Source of the DNA: JADKAC01 sp964492065
GTDB lineage: Bacteria; Bacteroidota; Bacteroidia; Chitinophagales; BACL12
DNA length: 64,000 nucleotides
Direction: 5' to 3'
NCBI GenBank assembly: GCA_964492065.1
Contig: CAZBHH010000001.1
Span: forward strand, 186,001 to 250,000
Part shown: positions 43,348-51,510 of the stretch, piece by piece
Position numbering within the stretch: position 1 is the stretch's first letter
Layout: each line of letters opens with the position of its first letter
Notes under the pieces: model-generated
What the model saw: the letters and a program-made list of their open reading frames with translations, nothing else
Databases searched by the model: none
Told to the model about the DNA's origin: nothing
Translations under genes and position numbers: made by a program

Positions 43348-43658
43348 TGCTGGAAACACTATTGAAATTGTTTGGTTATAAACCGACGGATTACAAAAAA
43401 CTGGTACGGGAAGGCGCTGTCATCGTAGATGTGCGCACTAAAGGTGAATTTAATGCGGGACATATTAAAGGATCGATAAATATTCCATTAGACGCTTTAC
43501 AGAGCAACCTGAAGAAACTGGATAAGAGCAAACCGGTAATCACCTGTTGTGCCTCCGGGATGCGCAGCGCCTCAGCCGCAGGTATTTTAAGACCAAAGGG
43601 ATATACCGTTTACAACGGCGGCGGTTGGAACGGATTACAGCGCAAACTTGTAAATTAA
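43347..43658 (+). CDS. Single-domain rhodanese (second of three)
   Basis: This is a 103-residue cytoplasmic rhodanese. It has AVIVDVRTKGEFNAGHIKGS at the fold entry and the loop VITCCASGMRSASAA, with two adjacent Cys where the paralogs have one; the second aligns with the catalytic Cys. The N-terminal stretch LETLLKLFGYKPTDYKKLV is distinct from the first paralog. It is translationally coupled to the first gene and followed 10 bases later by the lipoprotein form. Confidence 0.88.
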   Translation: MLETLLKLFGYKPTDYKKLVREGAVIVDVRTKGEFNAGHIKGSINIPLDALQSNLKKLDKSKPVITCCASGMRSASAAGILRPKGYTVYNGGGWNGLQRKLVN

Positions 43659-43668
43659 CCGTATATTC

Positions 43669-44127
43669 ATGCAATCAATGAAACAAACGATGAAAAGAAC
43701 ATTCGCAATTATTTTGTTTACCGGGATAATGTTATTGCAATACGCCTGTTCGCAGGGCGAACAACAATCCAAAGTCGATTCAACACCCGCCGCAGCGACA
43801 GAAAAGGCAATTGCCGAGAACCTGAACACCGATCAGTTTTATGAAAAGTTGCAAACCGAAACCGGCCAGATAGTCGATGTCCGAACACCGGAAGAGTTTG
43901 CACAGGGACACTTGCCCGATGCCATTAACCTGGACTTTCGCAATCCCGATTTCGAAAAAAATCTCAGTCAGTTAGACCCGAACGCACCGGTTTTTGTGTA
44001 TTGTGCTTCCGGCAATCGCAGCTCCCAGGCAATGCATGTGATGGAGCAAAAAGGCTTCAAAACAATTTATAACCACAAAGGTTATTTTTCAGACTGGGCA
44101 AAGAAGGGATACCCCGTTGTTAAATGA
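43669..44127 (+). CDS. Rhodanese-domain lipoprotein (third of three)
   Basis: This is an exported, probably lipid-anchored rhodanese. The signal (KRTFAIILFTGIMLLQYACS) ends at a Cys, with a lipobox that is loose at -3. A Gln/Ser/Thr/Ala-rich linker leads to the domain: TGQIVDVRTPEEFAQGHLPD and the loop VYCASGNRSSQAMH with the active Cys. A persulfide carrier outside the inner membrane would need a periplasmic partner. Its stop overlaps the start of the desaturase gene (ATGA). Confidence 0.85.
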   Translation: MQSMKQTMKRTFAIILFTGIMLLQYACSQGEQQSKVDSTPAAATEKAIAENLNTDQFYEKLQTETGQIVDVRTPEEFAQGHLPDAINLDFRNPDFEKNLSQLDPNAPVFVYCASGNRSSQAMHVMEQKGFKTIYNHKGYFSDWAKKGYPVVK

Positions 44128-45002
44128 GGATGAAGGAGTATTACGACATATTTACCGAATCATTTACCGAGTATTTCCAGTACCTGAAATACGAGTTGTT
44201 CAACCCGTCGTGGCATAATTATTTTTACTGGTTGCTGGGTCTTTCCATCGCCATATGGTTACTTGAAATAATCATACCCTGGCGCAAACAGCAACCGGTT
44301 ATCCGAAGAGATTTCTGGTTGGACGGGTTCTATATGTTCTTCAATTTTTTCCTGTTTTCTCTCATCGGTTTCAATGCGATCTCCAATGTCTTTGTAAACC
44401 TGTTCAACGATTTTATCGGGTTGTTCGGACTGCATAATATTGTGGCATTCGAAATCGGGCATTGGCCCAAATGGGTGCAGTTGGCAACGCTGTTTGTTGT
44501 GGCGGATTTTATCCAGTGGAATGTGCACCGCCTGTTGCACTACGTGCCCTGGATGTGGGAGTTTCATAAAGTACATCACAGCGTGGAACAAATGGGCTTT
44601 GCAGCACACCTGCGCTTTCACTGGATGGAGAATGTCATCTATAAATCCATTCAGTATATCCCGCTGGCAATGATTGGATTTGGCCTGGAAGATTTTTTTA
44701 TCGTCCATATCATAGCGCTTTCCATCGGGCATTTAAATCATTCCAACCTGAATATCTCCTACGGCCCGCTCAAGTATATTTTAAATAATCCGCGGATGCA
44801 TATCTGGCATCACGCCAAAGAGTTGCCGGGGCTGCCATACGGCGCCAATTACGGCATCAGTTTAAGTATCTGGGATTACCTGTTCAAAACGGATTATGTC
44901 CCCGAAAGCGGCAGGGATATTTCGCTTGGATTTGAAGCGGTGGAAGAGTTTCCAAAAACATTTTTTGGACAATCCGCCTATGGATTTAAAAAAAGATCAT
45001 GA
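44124..45002 (+). CDS. Sterol desaturase/fatty acid hydroxylase superfamily protein
   Basis: This is an integral-membrane di-iron oxygenase-type enzyme of unknown lipid substrate. Four or so hydrophobic helices are visible in 292 residues. The His clusters that hold the metal are in order: NVHRLLH, HKVHHS, then HLNHSN and HIWHHAKE. These fit the family's HxxxH, HxxHH and HxxHH pattern. It is coupled by overlapping start/stop pairs to the rhodanese lipoprotein before it and the tiny membrane protein after it. Confidence 0.88.
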   Translation: MRMKEYYDIFTESFTEYFQYLKYELFNPSWHNYFYWLLGLSIAIWLLEIIIPWRKQQPVIRRDFWLDGFYMFFNFFLFSLIGFNAISNVFVNLFNDFIGLFGLHNIVAFEIGHWPKWVQLATLFVVADFIQWNVHRLLHYVPWMWEFHKVHHSVEQMGFAAHLRFHWMENVIYKSIQYIPLAMIGFGLEDFFIVHIIALSIGHLNHSNLNISYGPLKYILNNPRMHIWHHAKELPGLPYGANYGISLSIWDYLFKTDYVPESGRDISLGFEAVEEFPKTFFGQSAYGFKKRS

Positions 45003-45229
45003 AGTCATTTACCGACAATATCCTACTCATTGTAATCGCATGCCTGATAGTAGGGCTTGCACCCTTTTACCCGGAACCGCATCTCTGGGGAAAAATTAAG
45101 TGGATAGCCGGCGGCGCCGTTGGCATGAAGGCAATTGACTGGTTCGATGTGCTGTGGCACGGTTGGCCGTTTATTTTCCTGTTCCGTTGGCTCTTTTTGA
45201 GAATTACAAAAAAATCAACGCCCGATTAA
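44999..45229 (+). CDS. Small membrane protein of unknown function
   Basis: This is a 76-residue protein with two hydrophobic segments (about 8-24 and 52-68) joined by a short Trp-rich loop (KIKWIAGGAVGMKAIDWFDV then LWHGWPF). I do not recognise a family. Its ATG overlaps the desaturase stop, so it is probably a partner or accessory subunit of that enzyme. Its 3' end overlaps the convergent VIT-type gene by 15 bases. Confidence 0.75.
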   Translation: MKSFTDNILLIVIACLIVGLAPFYPEPHLWGKIKWIAGGAVGMKAIDWFDVLWHGWPFIFLFRWLFLRITKKSTPD

Positions 45230-45931
45230 TTGTTCCAGGAAAGCGCCGACAAAATAAGCGAGTACGGCGGCGATGATTCCAAGTAATAAGGTCTGAGCGA
45301 CACCCTTTGTCTTACTCGTCTGCGTTACGATTGATTTCAAGTAACCAATCCCGACAAATGCAAAAAAGGTAAGAACAGAAGCCATCGCAAATGGATTGAC
45401 ATTTACTTTAAAAAAATAATCGGATATAAAAATCAACAGCGGGATTAATCCCACGAAGAAAAATGAAATAAAGGTTGCCAGCCCGATCATAAACGGCGAT
45501 TTCGAATCCGGAATCATTTCCAATTCTTCCTTCATCATCGTATCCACCCACCTGTCTTTATCTTCGGTAATTTTATTTACGACATCTTCCAGCAATTGCC
45601 CTTCAAAGCCCTTGTTGCGGTAAATATCTCTGATTTCTTCCACTTCGGTATGCGGAATATTTTCAATCTCCCAATATTCATTGCGCTGGTGTTTGTGATA
45701 CAGGTCGAGGGATGATTTGGCGGAAAGATAAGCGCCGACGCTCATTGAAAATCCGTCGGCAAGCAGGTTGGCGAATCCGAGAATAATCACGATGTTGCCG
45801 CTGAGCCCGGCGCCGGCCGCACCGGCAACTACGGCAAATGTGGTGATGCTGCCGTCAATTCCCCCATACACAAATTCGGGAAGATATTTATTCAGATTAT
45901 TATTCCGCGGTAAATCAAATTTGTTTTCCAA
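45215..45931 (-). CDS. VIT1/CCC1-family Fe2+/Mn2+ transporter
   Basis: This membrane carrier moves ferrous iron or manganese, usually out of the cytoplasm. It has the family start YLPEFVYGGIDGSITTFAVV, then ILGFANLLADGFSMSVGAYL, then a cytoplasmic helical insert rich in Glu (EVEEIRDIYRNKGFEGQLLE, then MMKEELEMIP) that binds metal. The last three membrane helices follow. Length 238 is normal. It is convergent with the small membrane protein; a link to the sulfur/oxygenase genes is not shown. Confidence 0.88.
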   Translation of the reverse strand: MENKFDLPRNNNLNKYLPEFVYGGIDGSITTFAVVAGAAGAGLSGNIVIILGFANLLADGFSMSVGAYLSAKSSLDLYHKHQRNEYWEIENIPHTEVEEIRDIYRNKGFEGQLLEDVVNKITEDKDRWVDTMMKEELEMIPDSKSPFMIGLATFISFFFVGLIPLLIFISDYFFKVNVNPFAMASVLTFFAFVGIGYLKSIVTQTSKTKGVAQTLLLGIIAAVLAYFVGAFLEQLIGR

Positions 45932-45991
45932 GACAAAACAATTTTAACCTATGCGGGCTAAGATAGTATATGTGTATCAGGAAAGGTAAAA

Positions 45992-46909
45992 CTATTTGGT
46001 TGTATGGTACCGCTTTGAATGTTTACGTGTGTGTTTGGGTTGAAAACAACCCAGCCCGGGTTTTTCTAAGGTGAGGAATCCGTCTTCGGTGCCTGCAATA
46101 AAATTCCGGCTAAGCGTAAGGCCGAGGAACATATACCAGTCTGTCCGGGTAGGGTCGCCTCGGAAGTCATTTTCGTCAAAATCCATGGGTTCGGTATTGA
46201 GAAATTCGCCCGAGCGATTGGACAGATTATACGCTAATATTCCGTTTTCTTCAATCAGCAGGTTGCGGCTCACATAAGTGCGGCTGACATCGTCGAGGTA
46301 ATCGGTAAATGTAAACCTCGCACCGTATTCAATACCCAGGTTCCACCGCTCCGAGAAAGCCCATTTTACGCCTATGCCAAAGGGAATTGCCAGTGCGTAC
46401 AGGTCGTATTTTTCTCTGAAATCAAAGGAATTAATCCCCTGGCCCTCGGTACCGATGGGCTGCAAATCAACCCATTCTCCTTTGTAGAAAGCCCTCGGAT
46501 TAAAATGAAAACCGCCGATTCCCGCATAGATGTAGGGTGAAAACGGCCTGCGCAGTTCTTTGGGATACAAGCCGGGGAAGTTGTATTCAAACGTAAGGCC
46601 CAATTCGGTTACAGGAGATGTAAAACTCAGGTTGCGCAACTTTTGATCGGCACGGTCTGAATTGGCATCGGCCGCGGAAACCTCGCCGTGATACAAATTC
46701 AACTTAATCCCCAAATTCATATTCATGTTCCACTTGATGAATCCTCCATAGGCAGGATGCGATTCGCCGATAACAACATAATCTCTTGTCAGATCGCCAT
46801 AGTAATTAGCGACTCCGCCAAAAACGCCCACTTCAATCCATTGTATCGGAGCCTGGGCCTGAATTACAGAGCCGATAGCCATTAAAAATGCAAGTAAAAC
46901 GGTGCGCAT
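45992..46909 (-). CDS. Outer-membrane barrel-like protein, DUF6089 type (copy 1)
   Basis: This 305-residue exported protein has a signal peptide (MRTVLLAFLMAIGSVIQAQA) and alternating aromatic strands expected of a small outer-membrane barrel: WIEVGVFGGVANYYGDLTRD, then RRPFSPYIYAGIGGFHFNP and YALAIPFGIGVKWAFSERWN. It ends in a basic tail (KHTRKHSKRYHTTK). It fits the Bacteroidota family I know as DUF6089. The upstream neighbour on the same strand is a clear paralog with the same block order, so the pair arose by duplication. Function is unknown. Confidence 0.8.
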   Translation of the reverse strand: MRTVLLAFLMAIGSVIQAQAPIQWIEVGVFGGVANYYGDLTRDYVVIGESHPAYGGFIKWNMNMNLGIKLNLYHGEVSAADANSDRADQKLRNLSFTSPVTELGLTFEYNFPGLYPKELRRPFSPYIYAGIGGFHFNPRAFYKGEWVDLQPIGTEGQGINSFDFREKYDLYALAIPFGIGVKWAFSERWNLGIEYGARFTFTDYLDDVSRTYVSRNLLIEENGILAYNLSNRSGEFLNTEPMDFDENDFRGDPTRTDWYMFLGLTLSRNFIAGTEDGFLTLEKPGLGCFQPKHTRKHSKRYHTTK

Positions 46910-46928
46910 ACTTTTAGTTTGTCGATTA

Positions 46929-46936
46929 CAAATATA
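46929..46936 (-). promoter_or_regulatory. -7 box (TATATTTG) of DUF6089 copy 1
   Basis: TATATTTG on the minus strand is an exact TAnnTTTG match 20 bases before the start codon, so this copy can be transcribed separately from its paralog. Confidence 0.4.
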
Positions 46937-46996
46937 AGGTATTAAGTCAAAAAGGAAATCTTTCCCGTAACAATTGGCGCTAAACTGACAAACGCA

Positions 46997-47899
46997 TTAC
47001 TTCATCATTTTCTTGTCCCAGAGGCCGCTTTTTAGCTTTTTCGGCGGTTTCCCGGGGCAATTCAACTGCTGGGCGGCCGAATTTTTGCCGTTATCGACCA
47101 AATTGTAGGAGAGGGTAAAGCCGGTAAACAGGTAGTAATCGCTGATTGCCGGGTTGCCCCGTTTCGAATCATTGCCGAAATCCAAATTGGCAGAACCGTA
47201 GTACTCGCCGGTGCGGTTGGACAGCGCATAAGCCAATTCGCCGTTTTCGAGGGTGAGTACATCGGCATCCACATAGGTTTTACTGATATCGTCGAGATAA
47301 TCCGTAAACGTCTTTCTGAATGCCACTTCAAAAGCCAGGTTCCAATTATTGGAGATACTGTATTTTACCCCGATACCGAAAGGGATGGAAACCTGGTTCA
47401 ATGCATAGGGCTCCCTGTCGGGAAATGCTGAGGTGCCCTGTCCTTCCGTTCCCAGCGGCTGGAGTTCATAAACACTGCCCATATATTCGGTAGTGGGGTT
47501 GAAATGAAACCAATTGACGCCGAGGCTGAGGAAAGGCGAGAACCGCATTTCGCCGGGTATGTATCCGGGAAAATACAATTCACCCACTATGCCCGCTTCA
47601 AAAATATTGGATTGGAAACTGAGGTTGCGCCTGAGATATCCCTCCTGGTCGCTGTTGGAGTCATGACCTGAAATCGTTCCGAATTTCCCCTGCAAGGCAA
47701 TGCTGAGGTAAGGGTTTAGATGCACGCCGGCATAAATTCCCGCCGCCGGGTGAAATTCGTTCCAGTAGAGCAATTTATGACTGAGGTCGCCATTGTAATA
47801 CGAAGCGCCTCCAAACAGACCTAATTCAACATATTGCGCTTTGGCACTGTAGATTGTGAATCCAAGACAGAATAATATAATTGCGTTGCGCATATACAC
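46997..47899 (-). CDS. Outer-membrane barrel-like protein, DUF6089 type (copy 2)
   Basis: This 300-residue paralog of the next gene has a signal peptide (MRNAIILFCLGFTIYSAKAQ after an alternative start two codons earlier). It shares the blocks YVELGLFGGASYYNGDLSHK, FHFNP, LQPLGTEGQGTSAFPDREPY, SIPFGIGVKYSISNNWNLAF and KTFTDYLDDISKTYVD, several of which are the same in copy 1. The C-terminus differs (CPGKPPKKLKSGLWDKKMMK). It is likely an outer-membrane protein; no partner is visible. Confidence 0.8.
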   Translation of the reverse strand: MYMRNAIILFCLGFTIYSAKAQYVELGLFGGASYYNGDLSHKLLYWNEFHPAAGIYAGVHLNPYLSIALQGKFGTISGHDSNSDQEGYLRRNLSFQSNIFEAGIVGELYFPGYIPGEMRFSPFLSLGVNWFHFNPTTEYMGSVYELQPLGTEGQGTSAFPDREPYALNQVSIPFGIGVKYSISNNWNLAFEVAFRKTFTDYLDDISKTYVDADVLTLENGELAYALSNRTGEYYGSANLDFGNDSKRGNPAISDYYLFTGFTLSYNLVDNGKNSAAQQLNCPGKPPKKLKSGLWDKKMMK

Positions 47900-47949
47900 T
47901 GCTTATGGGAATTAACGCCAAATTCTCCTATGTGGTATTTAGCGGGTGT

Positions 47950-47979
47950 CAAAGATACGGCAACCTCATGAATTAACAA
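47950..47979 (-). promoter_or_regulatory. Promoter of DUF6089 copy 2, TTG-N19-TATCTTTG
   Basis: On the minus strand TTG (47979-47977) and TATCTTTG (47957-47950) are 19 bases apart. The start point lies near 47943, leaving a leader of about 45 bases. Confidence 0.5.
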
Positions 47980-48078
47980 CAAAATCTTTGTAAAGTGCAG
48001 TAGATTTTACGGGAATATTAAAAGATAACTATGCAAGCATTTACATCGCTTTTATCAGGGATTGCAAATACAGAAATG

Positions 48079-48086
48079 TATTTTTG
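48079..48086 (+). promoter_or_regulatory. -7 box (TATTTTTG) of the TM2/OB-fold gene
   Basis: TATTTTTG is an exact TAnnTTTG match 20 bases before the ATG at 48107 and supports that start over an upstream in-frame one at 48062. Confidence 0.45.
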
Positions 48087-48106
48087 CAAAACACAAATTT
48101 CTAAAG

Positions 48107-48808
48107 ATGAAGTCCAAAAGTATTGTATCCTTCATAGCAATATTTGCAGCAAGTTCGGGTGCACATAGATTTTACCTTGGCCAAAATCGAATGGGCTGGT
48201 ATTTTCTCTTGTTACATTTCGTTCTTTTTCCGGGAGCAATTTGGTACAATAAAGAATTTCATATCACAAATCACTACATGTTGATCACCATATGGATTGC
48301 ATGGTTATGTGTAGTCCATATCGTCGAAACAATTCGATTTGCAACGATGCGGGCAGAAAAATTTGAAGCTCAAAATAAAGCGACCGGAGCCACATTGCCG
48401 CTTGCGGTCACATCCGTCATATTTGCTGTTGCAGCCGTGTACGGGTTTGTGTATTTGCTGAAAGTTGCCGGAAATGTCGATATTGAAACCGCAGTTGCAA
48501 CGCATTCCATCAGTTCGATTGCATTGTCCGCTGCCTACAATGCGGACGAGAAGTCCTATATGGCCACTTACGACGGCAAAGTGCTGGAAGTATCCGGGCG
48601 GGTATTATCTTTTGGCGAAGATTTCGAAAAGGGTTCTTACCTCGCTTTGCAACCCGCAGCTGGCAGCCCTGCGGACGTCAATTGTTACCTGAATGCAGAA
48701 TATATGAACGACCTGGGGAAAATTGCAGCCGGTGACAGCATTGTAATTAAGGGCGTCTGCAACAGGCGGTTTCTCGACAATTGCAAAATAATGGATATAA
48801 TCAAGTGA
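48107..48808 (+). CDS. TM2-domain protein with C-terminal OB-fold (tRNA_anti-like)
   Basis: This membrane protein combines two modules. The N-terminal TM2 domain (about residues 1-60) has the hallmark SSGAHRFYLGQNRMGWYFLL, a turn between two helices, followed by a further helix pair. A fourth helix near 105-125 (LAVTSVIFAVAAVYGFVYLL) leads to an extracytoplasmic OB-like domain (about 140-233; YMATYDGKVLEVSGRVLSFG, then IAAGDSIVIKGVCNRRFLDN), as in the tRNA_anti-like family common in Bacteroidota. There is no enzyme motif; function is unknown. Start chosen at MKSKSIVSF. Confidence 0.8.
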   Translation: MKSKSIVSFIAIFAASSGAHRFYLGQNRMGWYFLLLHFVLFPGAIWYNKEFHITNHYMLITIWIAWLCVVHIVETIRFATMRAEKFEAQNKATGATLPLAVTSVIFAVAAVYGFVYLLKVAGNVDIETAVATHSISSIALSAAYNADEKSYMATYDGKVLEVSGRVLSFGEDFEKGSYLALQPAAGSPADVNCYLNAEYMNDLGKIAAGDSIVIKGVCNRRFLDNCKIMDIIK

Positions 48809-48849
48809 CACTCGTGTAATAAAAACCCGAACCGACAAGAAAGAACAAC

Positions 48850-49479
48850 ATGGAATTATCGTCCAAACTCATGCAGGAAGCTGTTGATGCATTTTGTAAG
48901 ATGCCCGGCATCGGTAAAAAAACCGCTTTGCGTTTAGTACTATTTCTGATGCAACAGGATGAGCAGGAAGTAAAAAAAATTACCGATGCCATTACGGCGC
49001 TCAAGGAAGGCATCCGCTATTGCGAGCGGTGCCACAATATTGCCGACAATGCCTTGTGTGCCATTTGCGGCAATCCTTCACGGGACCATACTTCGATCTG
49101 CGTAGTGGAAAATTTGCGTGATTTAATTGCCATCGAAAGCACACATCAATACAAGGGTGAATACCATGTGTTGGGAGGTGTCATCTCGCCGGTAGAAGGA
49201 ATTGGCCCTGAAGTATTACACATTGACTCTTTAGTAGAAAAATCGGCAAAGGGAGATGTCCGCGAAATCATAATGGCATTAAATCCGACGATTGAAGGCG
49301 ACACGACGATTTATTATCTTTCAAAAAAGATCCGGGAAGTCAACACCGCAATGCGCATTACCACAATGGCCAGGGGAATTGCCTTTGGCGGGGAACTGGA
49401 ATATACCGACGAGGTGACCATTGCACGCTCTCTTGCAACACGCATTCCCTACGATAGTTATCTGAGTAAAAACGACTGA
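48850..49479 (+). CDS. recR: Recombination protein RecR
   Basis: RecR works with RecF and RecO to load RecA at gaps. The helix-hairpin-helix is MPGIGKKTALRLVLFLMQ, the four-Cys zinc finger is CERCHNIADNALCAICG, and the Toprim domain starts at ICVVENLRDLIAIEST with GGVISPVEGIGPEVL. Length 209 is normal. The stop overlaps the ATG of the next glycosyltransferase gene (ATGA). Confidence 0.96.
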   Translation: MELSSKLMQEAVDAFCKMPGIGKKTALRLVLFLMQQDEQEVKKITDAITALKEGIRYCERCHNIADNALCAICGNPSRDHTSICVVENLRDLIAIESTHQYKGEYHVLGGVISPVEGIGPEVLHIDSLVEKSAKGDVREIIMALNPTIEGDTTIYYLSKKIREVNTAMRITTMARGIAFGGELEYTDEVTIARSLATRIPYDSYLSKND

Positions 49480-51443
49480 TGGATTTAAGCGTAATAATTG
49501 TCAATTACAATGTAAAATACTTCCTGGAACAGGCAATTGCATCCGCATTGCGTGCCGCAAAATCCATTGAAGCGGAAATTATTGTAGTGGACAACAATTC
49601 CACGGACGGCAGCGCAGCATTTATCAAACAGAAATTCCCCGGAATAACCTTTATTGCCAATGCGGACAATGTAGGTTTTTCCACTGCAAACAACCAGGGA
49701 ATTCGCATTGCCACAGGTCGCTATGTATTGTTGCTGAATCCCGATACAGTTGTTCCGGAAGACACGTTCGAAAAATGCATCCGCTTCATGGATCAATATC
49801 CGGACGCCGGTGCGTTGGGAGTAAAAATGATAGATGGCACCGGGAGCTATCTGCCCGAATCAAAACGGGGTTTCCCCAACCCGGAAGTGGCGTTCTACAA
49901 AGCATTCGGCCTGGCAGCGCTATTTCCAAAATCAAAAATATTTGGCAAATACCACCTGGGATATCTCGACAAAGACACCACCGCATCTGTGGATGTTTTA
50001 GCCGGCGCTTTTATGTGCATCCGCAAGGAAACCCTTGAAAAAACCGGACTGCTGGACGAGGCGTTTTTTATGTATGGCGAAGACATTGACCTTTCCTATA
50101 GAATCGTAAAAGCCGGTTATAAAAATTACTACTTTGCGGAAGCCCCCATTATTCATTACAAAGGGGAGAGCACAAAAAAAGGCAGCCTGAATTACGTGCG
50201 CATGTTTTATAATGCGATGAAAATATTTGCCCGTAAACATTTCTCGGGCAGCAATGCGGGCGCCTTTATTTTTCTCATAAATATTGCAATATATTTTCGT
50301 GCAGCCATCGCATTACTAGTGCGGTTTTCGCGGAGAATAGCGCCGCAATTACTCGATGCTGTTCTCATCTTTGCCGGCATGTGGCTGATAAAGGAATACT
50401 GGGAATACTATGTGCGCTACATCGATGGAGGCACCTATCCCGGTGCGTATATGCGCATCAATATCCCGGTGTATATTGCATGCTGGCTGATCGCTCTTTA
50501 CTTCAGCGGCGCCTACGACAAATCTACCAATACCTTAAAAATTATCAGGGGCATGTTCTGGGGTACGGTTATCATCTCGGCAGTTTACGGATTCTTCCCC
50601 GAACAGCTCCGGTTTTCGAGGGGAATGATTATCGCCGGCGCCGCATGGTCCACCTTTGTATTGATAGGCGTGCGATTTTTATTGCACTTCATCAGGTACA
50701 AAAATCTGCGCTTTGGCGAAGATGCCGAAAAAAACATCATCGTATTCGGCGATGCAGATGAAGCATACCGGGTAGTGCAGTTATTGCATAACATGCATTT
50801 GAAAAAAAATATCCGGGGAATTATTACCCGTCAGAAAAGCGATGGTGAACTCATCCTCGGCCACGCATCCCAATTGCGGCAACTCGTCTCTGTGTTTCAT
50901 TGCAATGAGCTGATTTTTTGCTCCAGGGATATTACCTATAAAGAAATTGTTCAATACATGATCGATTTTGGAAATGCGTTAAACTTTAAAATCATCGGTG
51001 CGGGAAGCGGTAGTTTTGTAGGCAGCAATTCGAAAAATACCGCCGGAGAACTCTACAGCCTCGAGAATGAATTTTCGATAGCGCTGCCGGAAAATATCCG
51101 CAGCAAGCGACTGCTCGATATCGCATTTTCACTGCTGCTACTGATTACATTTCCGCTGCAATGCATCGCCGTAAAAAACAGATTGGGATTATTTAATAAC
51201 TGTTTTAGGGTACTTTTCAATAAAAAAACATGGGTGGGATACACCGAACGGGATCCGCAATTAAATACATTACCTGCTATAAAAACAGCAGTGCTCCCGA
51301 TTGCCGGCAACTTACCGGAAGAAGAAATAGATGCAAGGACAATCCACCGCATAAACGAGATGTACGCCGTCAATTATAAACCGGGTTCGGATATCGGGAT
51401 AATTCTGCGCTCCTATAAAATGTTGGGCAATGCGCCGCATTGA
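49479..51443 (+). CDS. GT2 glycosyltransferase fused to a reduced sugar-phosphate-transferase-like region
   Basis: This is a 654-residue fusion. Residues 1-265 form a GT2 rhamnosyl-type domain: DLSVIIVNYNVKYFLEQAIA, IIVVDNNSTDGSAAFI, ADNVGFSTANNQGI, LLLNPDTVVP and FFMYGEDIDLSYR. Then come about five membrane helices (about 265-410), a Rossmann-like segment (NIIVFGDADEAYRVVQLLHN), and a region resembling the end of polyprenyl-phosphate sugar transferases (SKRLLDIAFSLLLLITFPLQ, NKKTWVGYTERDP, GSDIGIILRSYKML). The catalytic centre of that last family is missing. It is coupled to recR. A role in surface polysaccharide assembly is likely; the acceptor is unknown. Confidence 0.85.
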   Translation: MDLSVIIVNYNVKYFLEQAIASALRAAKSIEAEIIVVDNNSTDGSAAFIKQKFPGITFIANADNVGFSTANNQGIRIATGRYVLLLNPDTVVPEDTFEKCIRFMDQYPDAGALGVKMIDGTGSYLPESKRGFPNPEVAFYKAFGLAALFPKSKIFGKYHLGYLDKDTTASVDVLAGAFMCIRKETLEKTGLLDEAFFMYGEDIDLSYRIVKAGYKNYYFAEAPIIHYKGESTKKGSLNYVRMFYNAMKIFARKHFSGSNAGAFIFLINIAIYFRAAIALLVRFSRRIAPQLLDAVLIFAGMWLIKEYWEYYVRYIDGGTYPGAYMRINIPVYIACWLIALYFSGAYDKSTNTLKIIRGMFWGTVIISAVYGFFPEQLRFSRGMIIAGAAWSTFVLIGVRFLLHFIRYKNLRFGEDAEKNIIVFGDADEAYRVVQLLHNMHLKKNIRGIITRQKSDGELILGHASQLRQLVSVFHCNELIFCSRDITYKEIVQYMIDFGNALNFKIIGAGSGSFVGSNSKNTAGELYSLENEFSIALPENIRSKRLLDIAFSLLLLITFPLQCIAVKNRLGLFNNCFRVLFNKKTWVGYTERDPQLNTLPAIKTAVLPIAGNLPEEEIDARTIHRINEMYAVNYKPGSDIGIILRSYKMLGNAPH

Positions 51444-51486
51444 GTGATGCGGATCAGAAAATTCGCATGAAATACGCTTAACCTTC

Positions 51487-51494
51487 TATTTTTG
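51487..51494 (+). promoter_or_regulatory. -7 box (TATTTTTG) of aspS
   Basis: TATTTTTG is an exact TAnnTTTG match 16 bases before the ATG at 51511, giving a leader of only about 10 bases. Confidence 0.45.
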
Positions 51495-51510
51495 CATTTC
51501 AATTACGTGC

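Noticed and set aside
48031..48170. Short plus-strand frame starting at an ATG at 48031
   Set aside because: It runs through the promoter box and into the TM2-domain gene out of frame.
51447..51468. Seven-base hairpin after the GT2 fusion gene
   Set aside because: It contains one G-T pair and has no T run; too weak to call a terminator.
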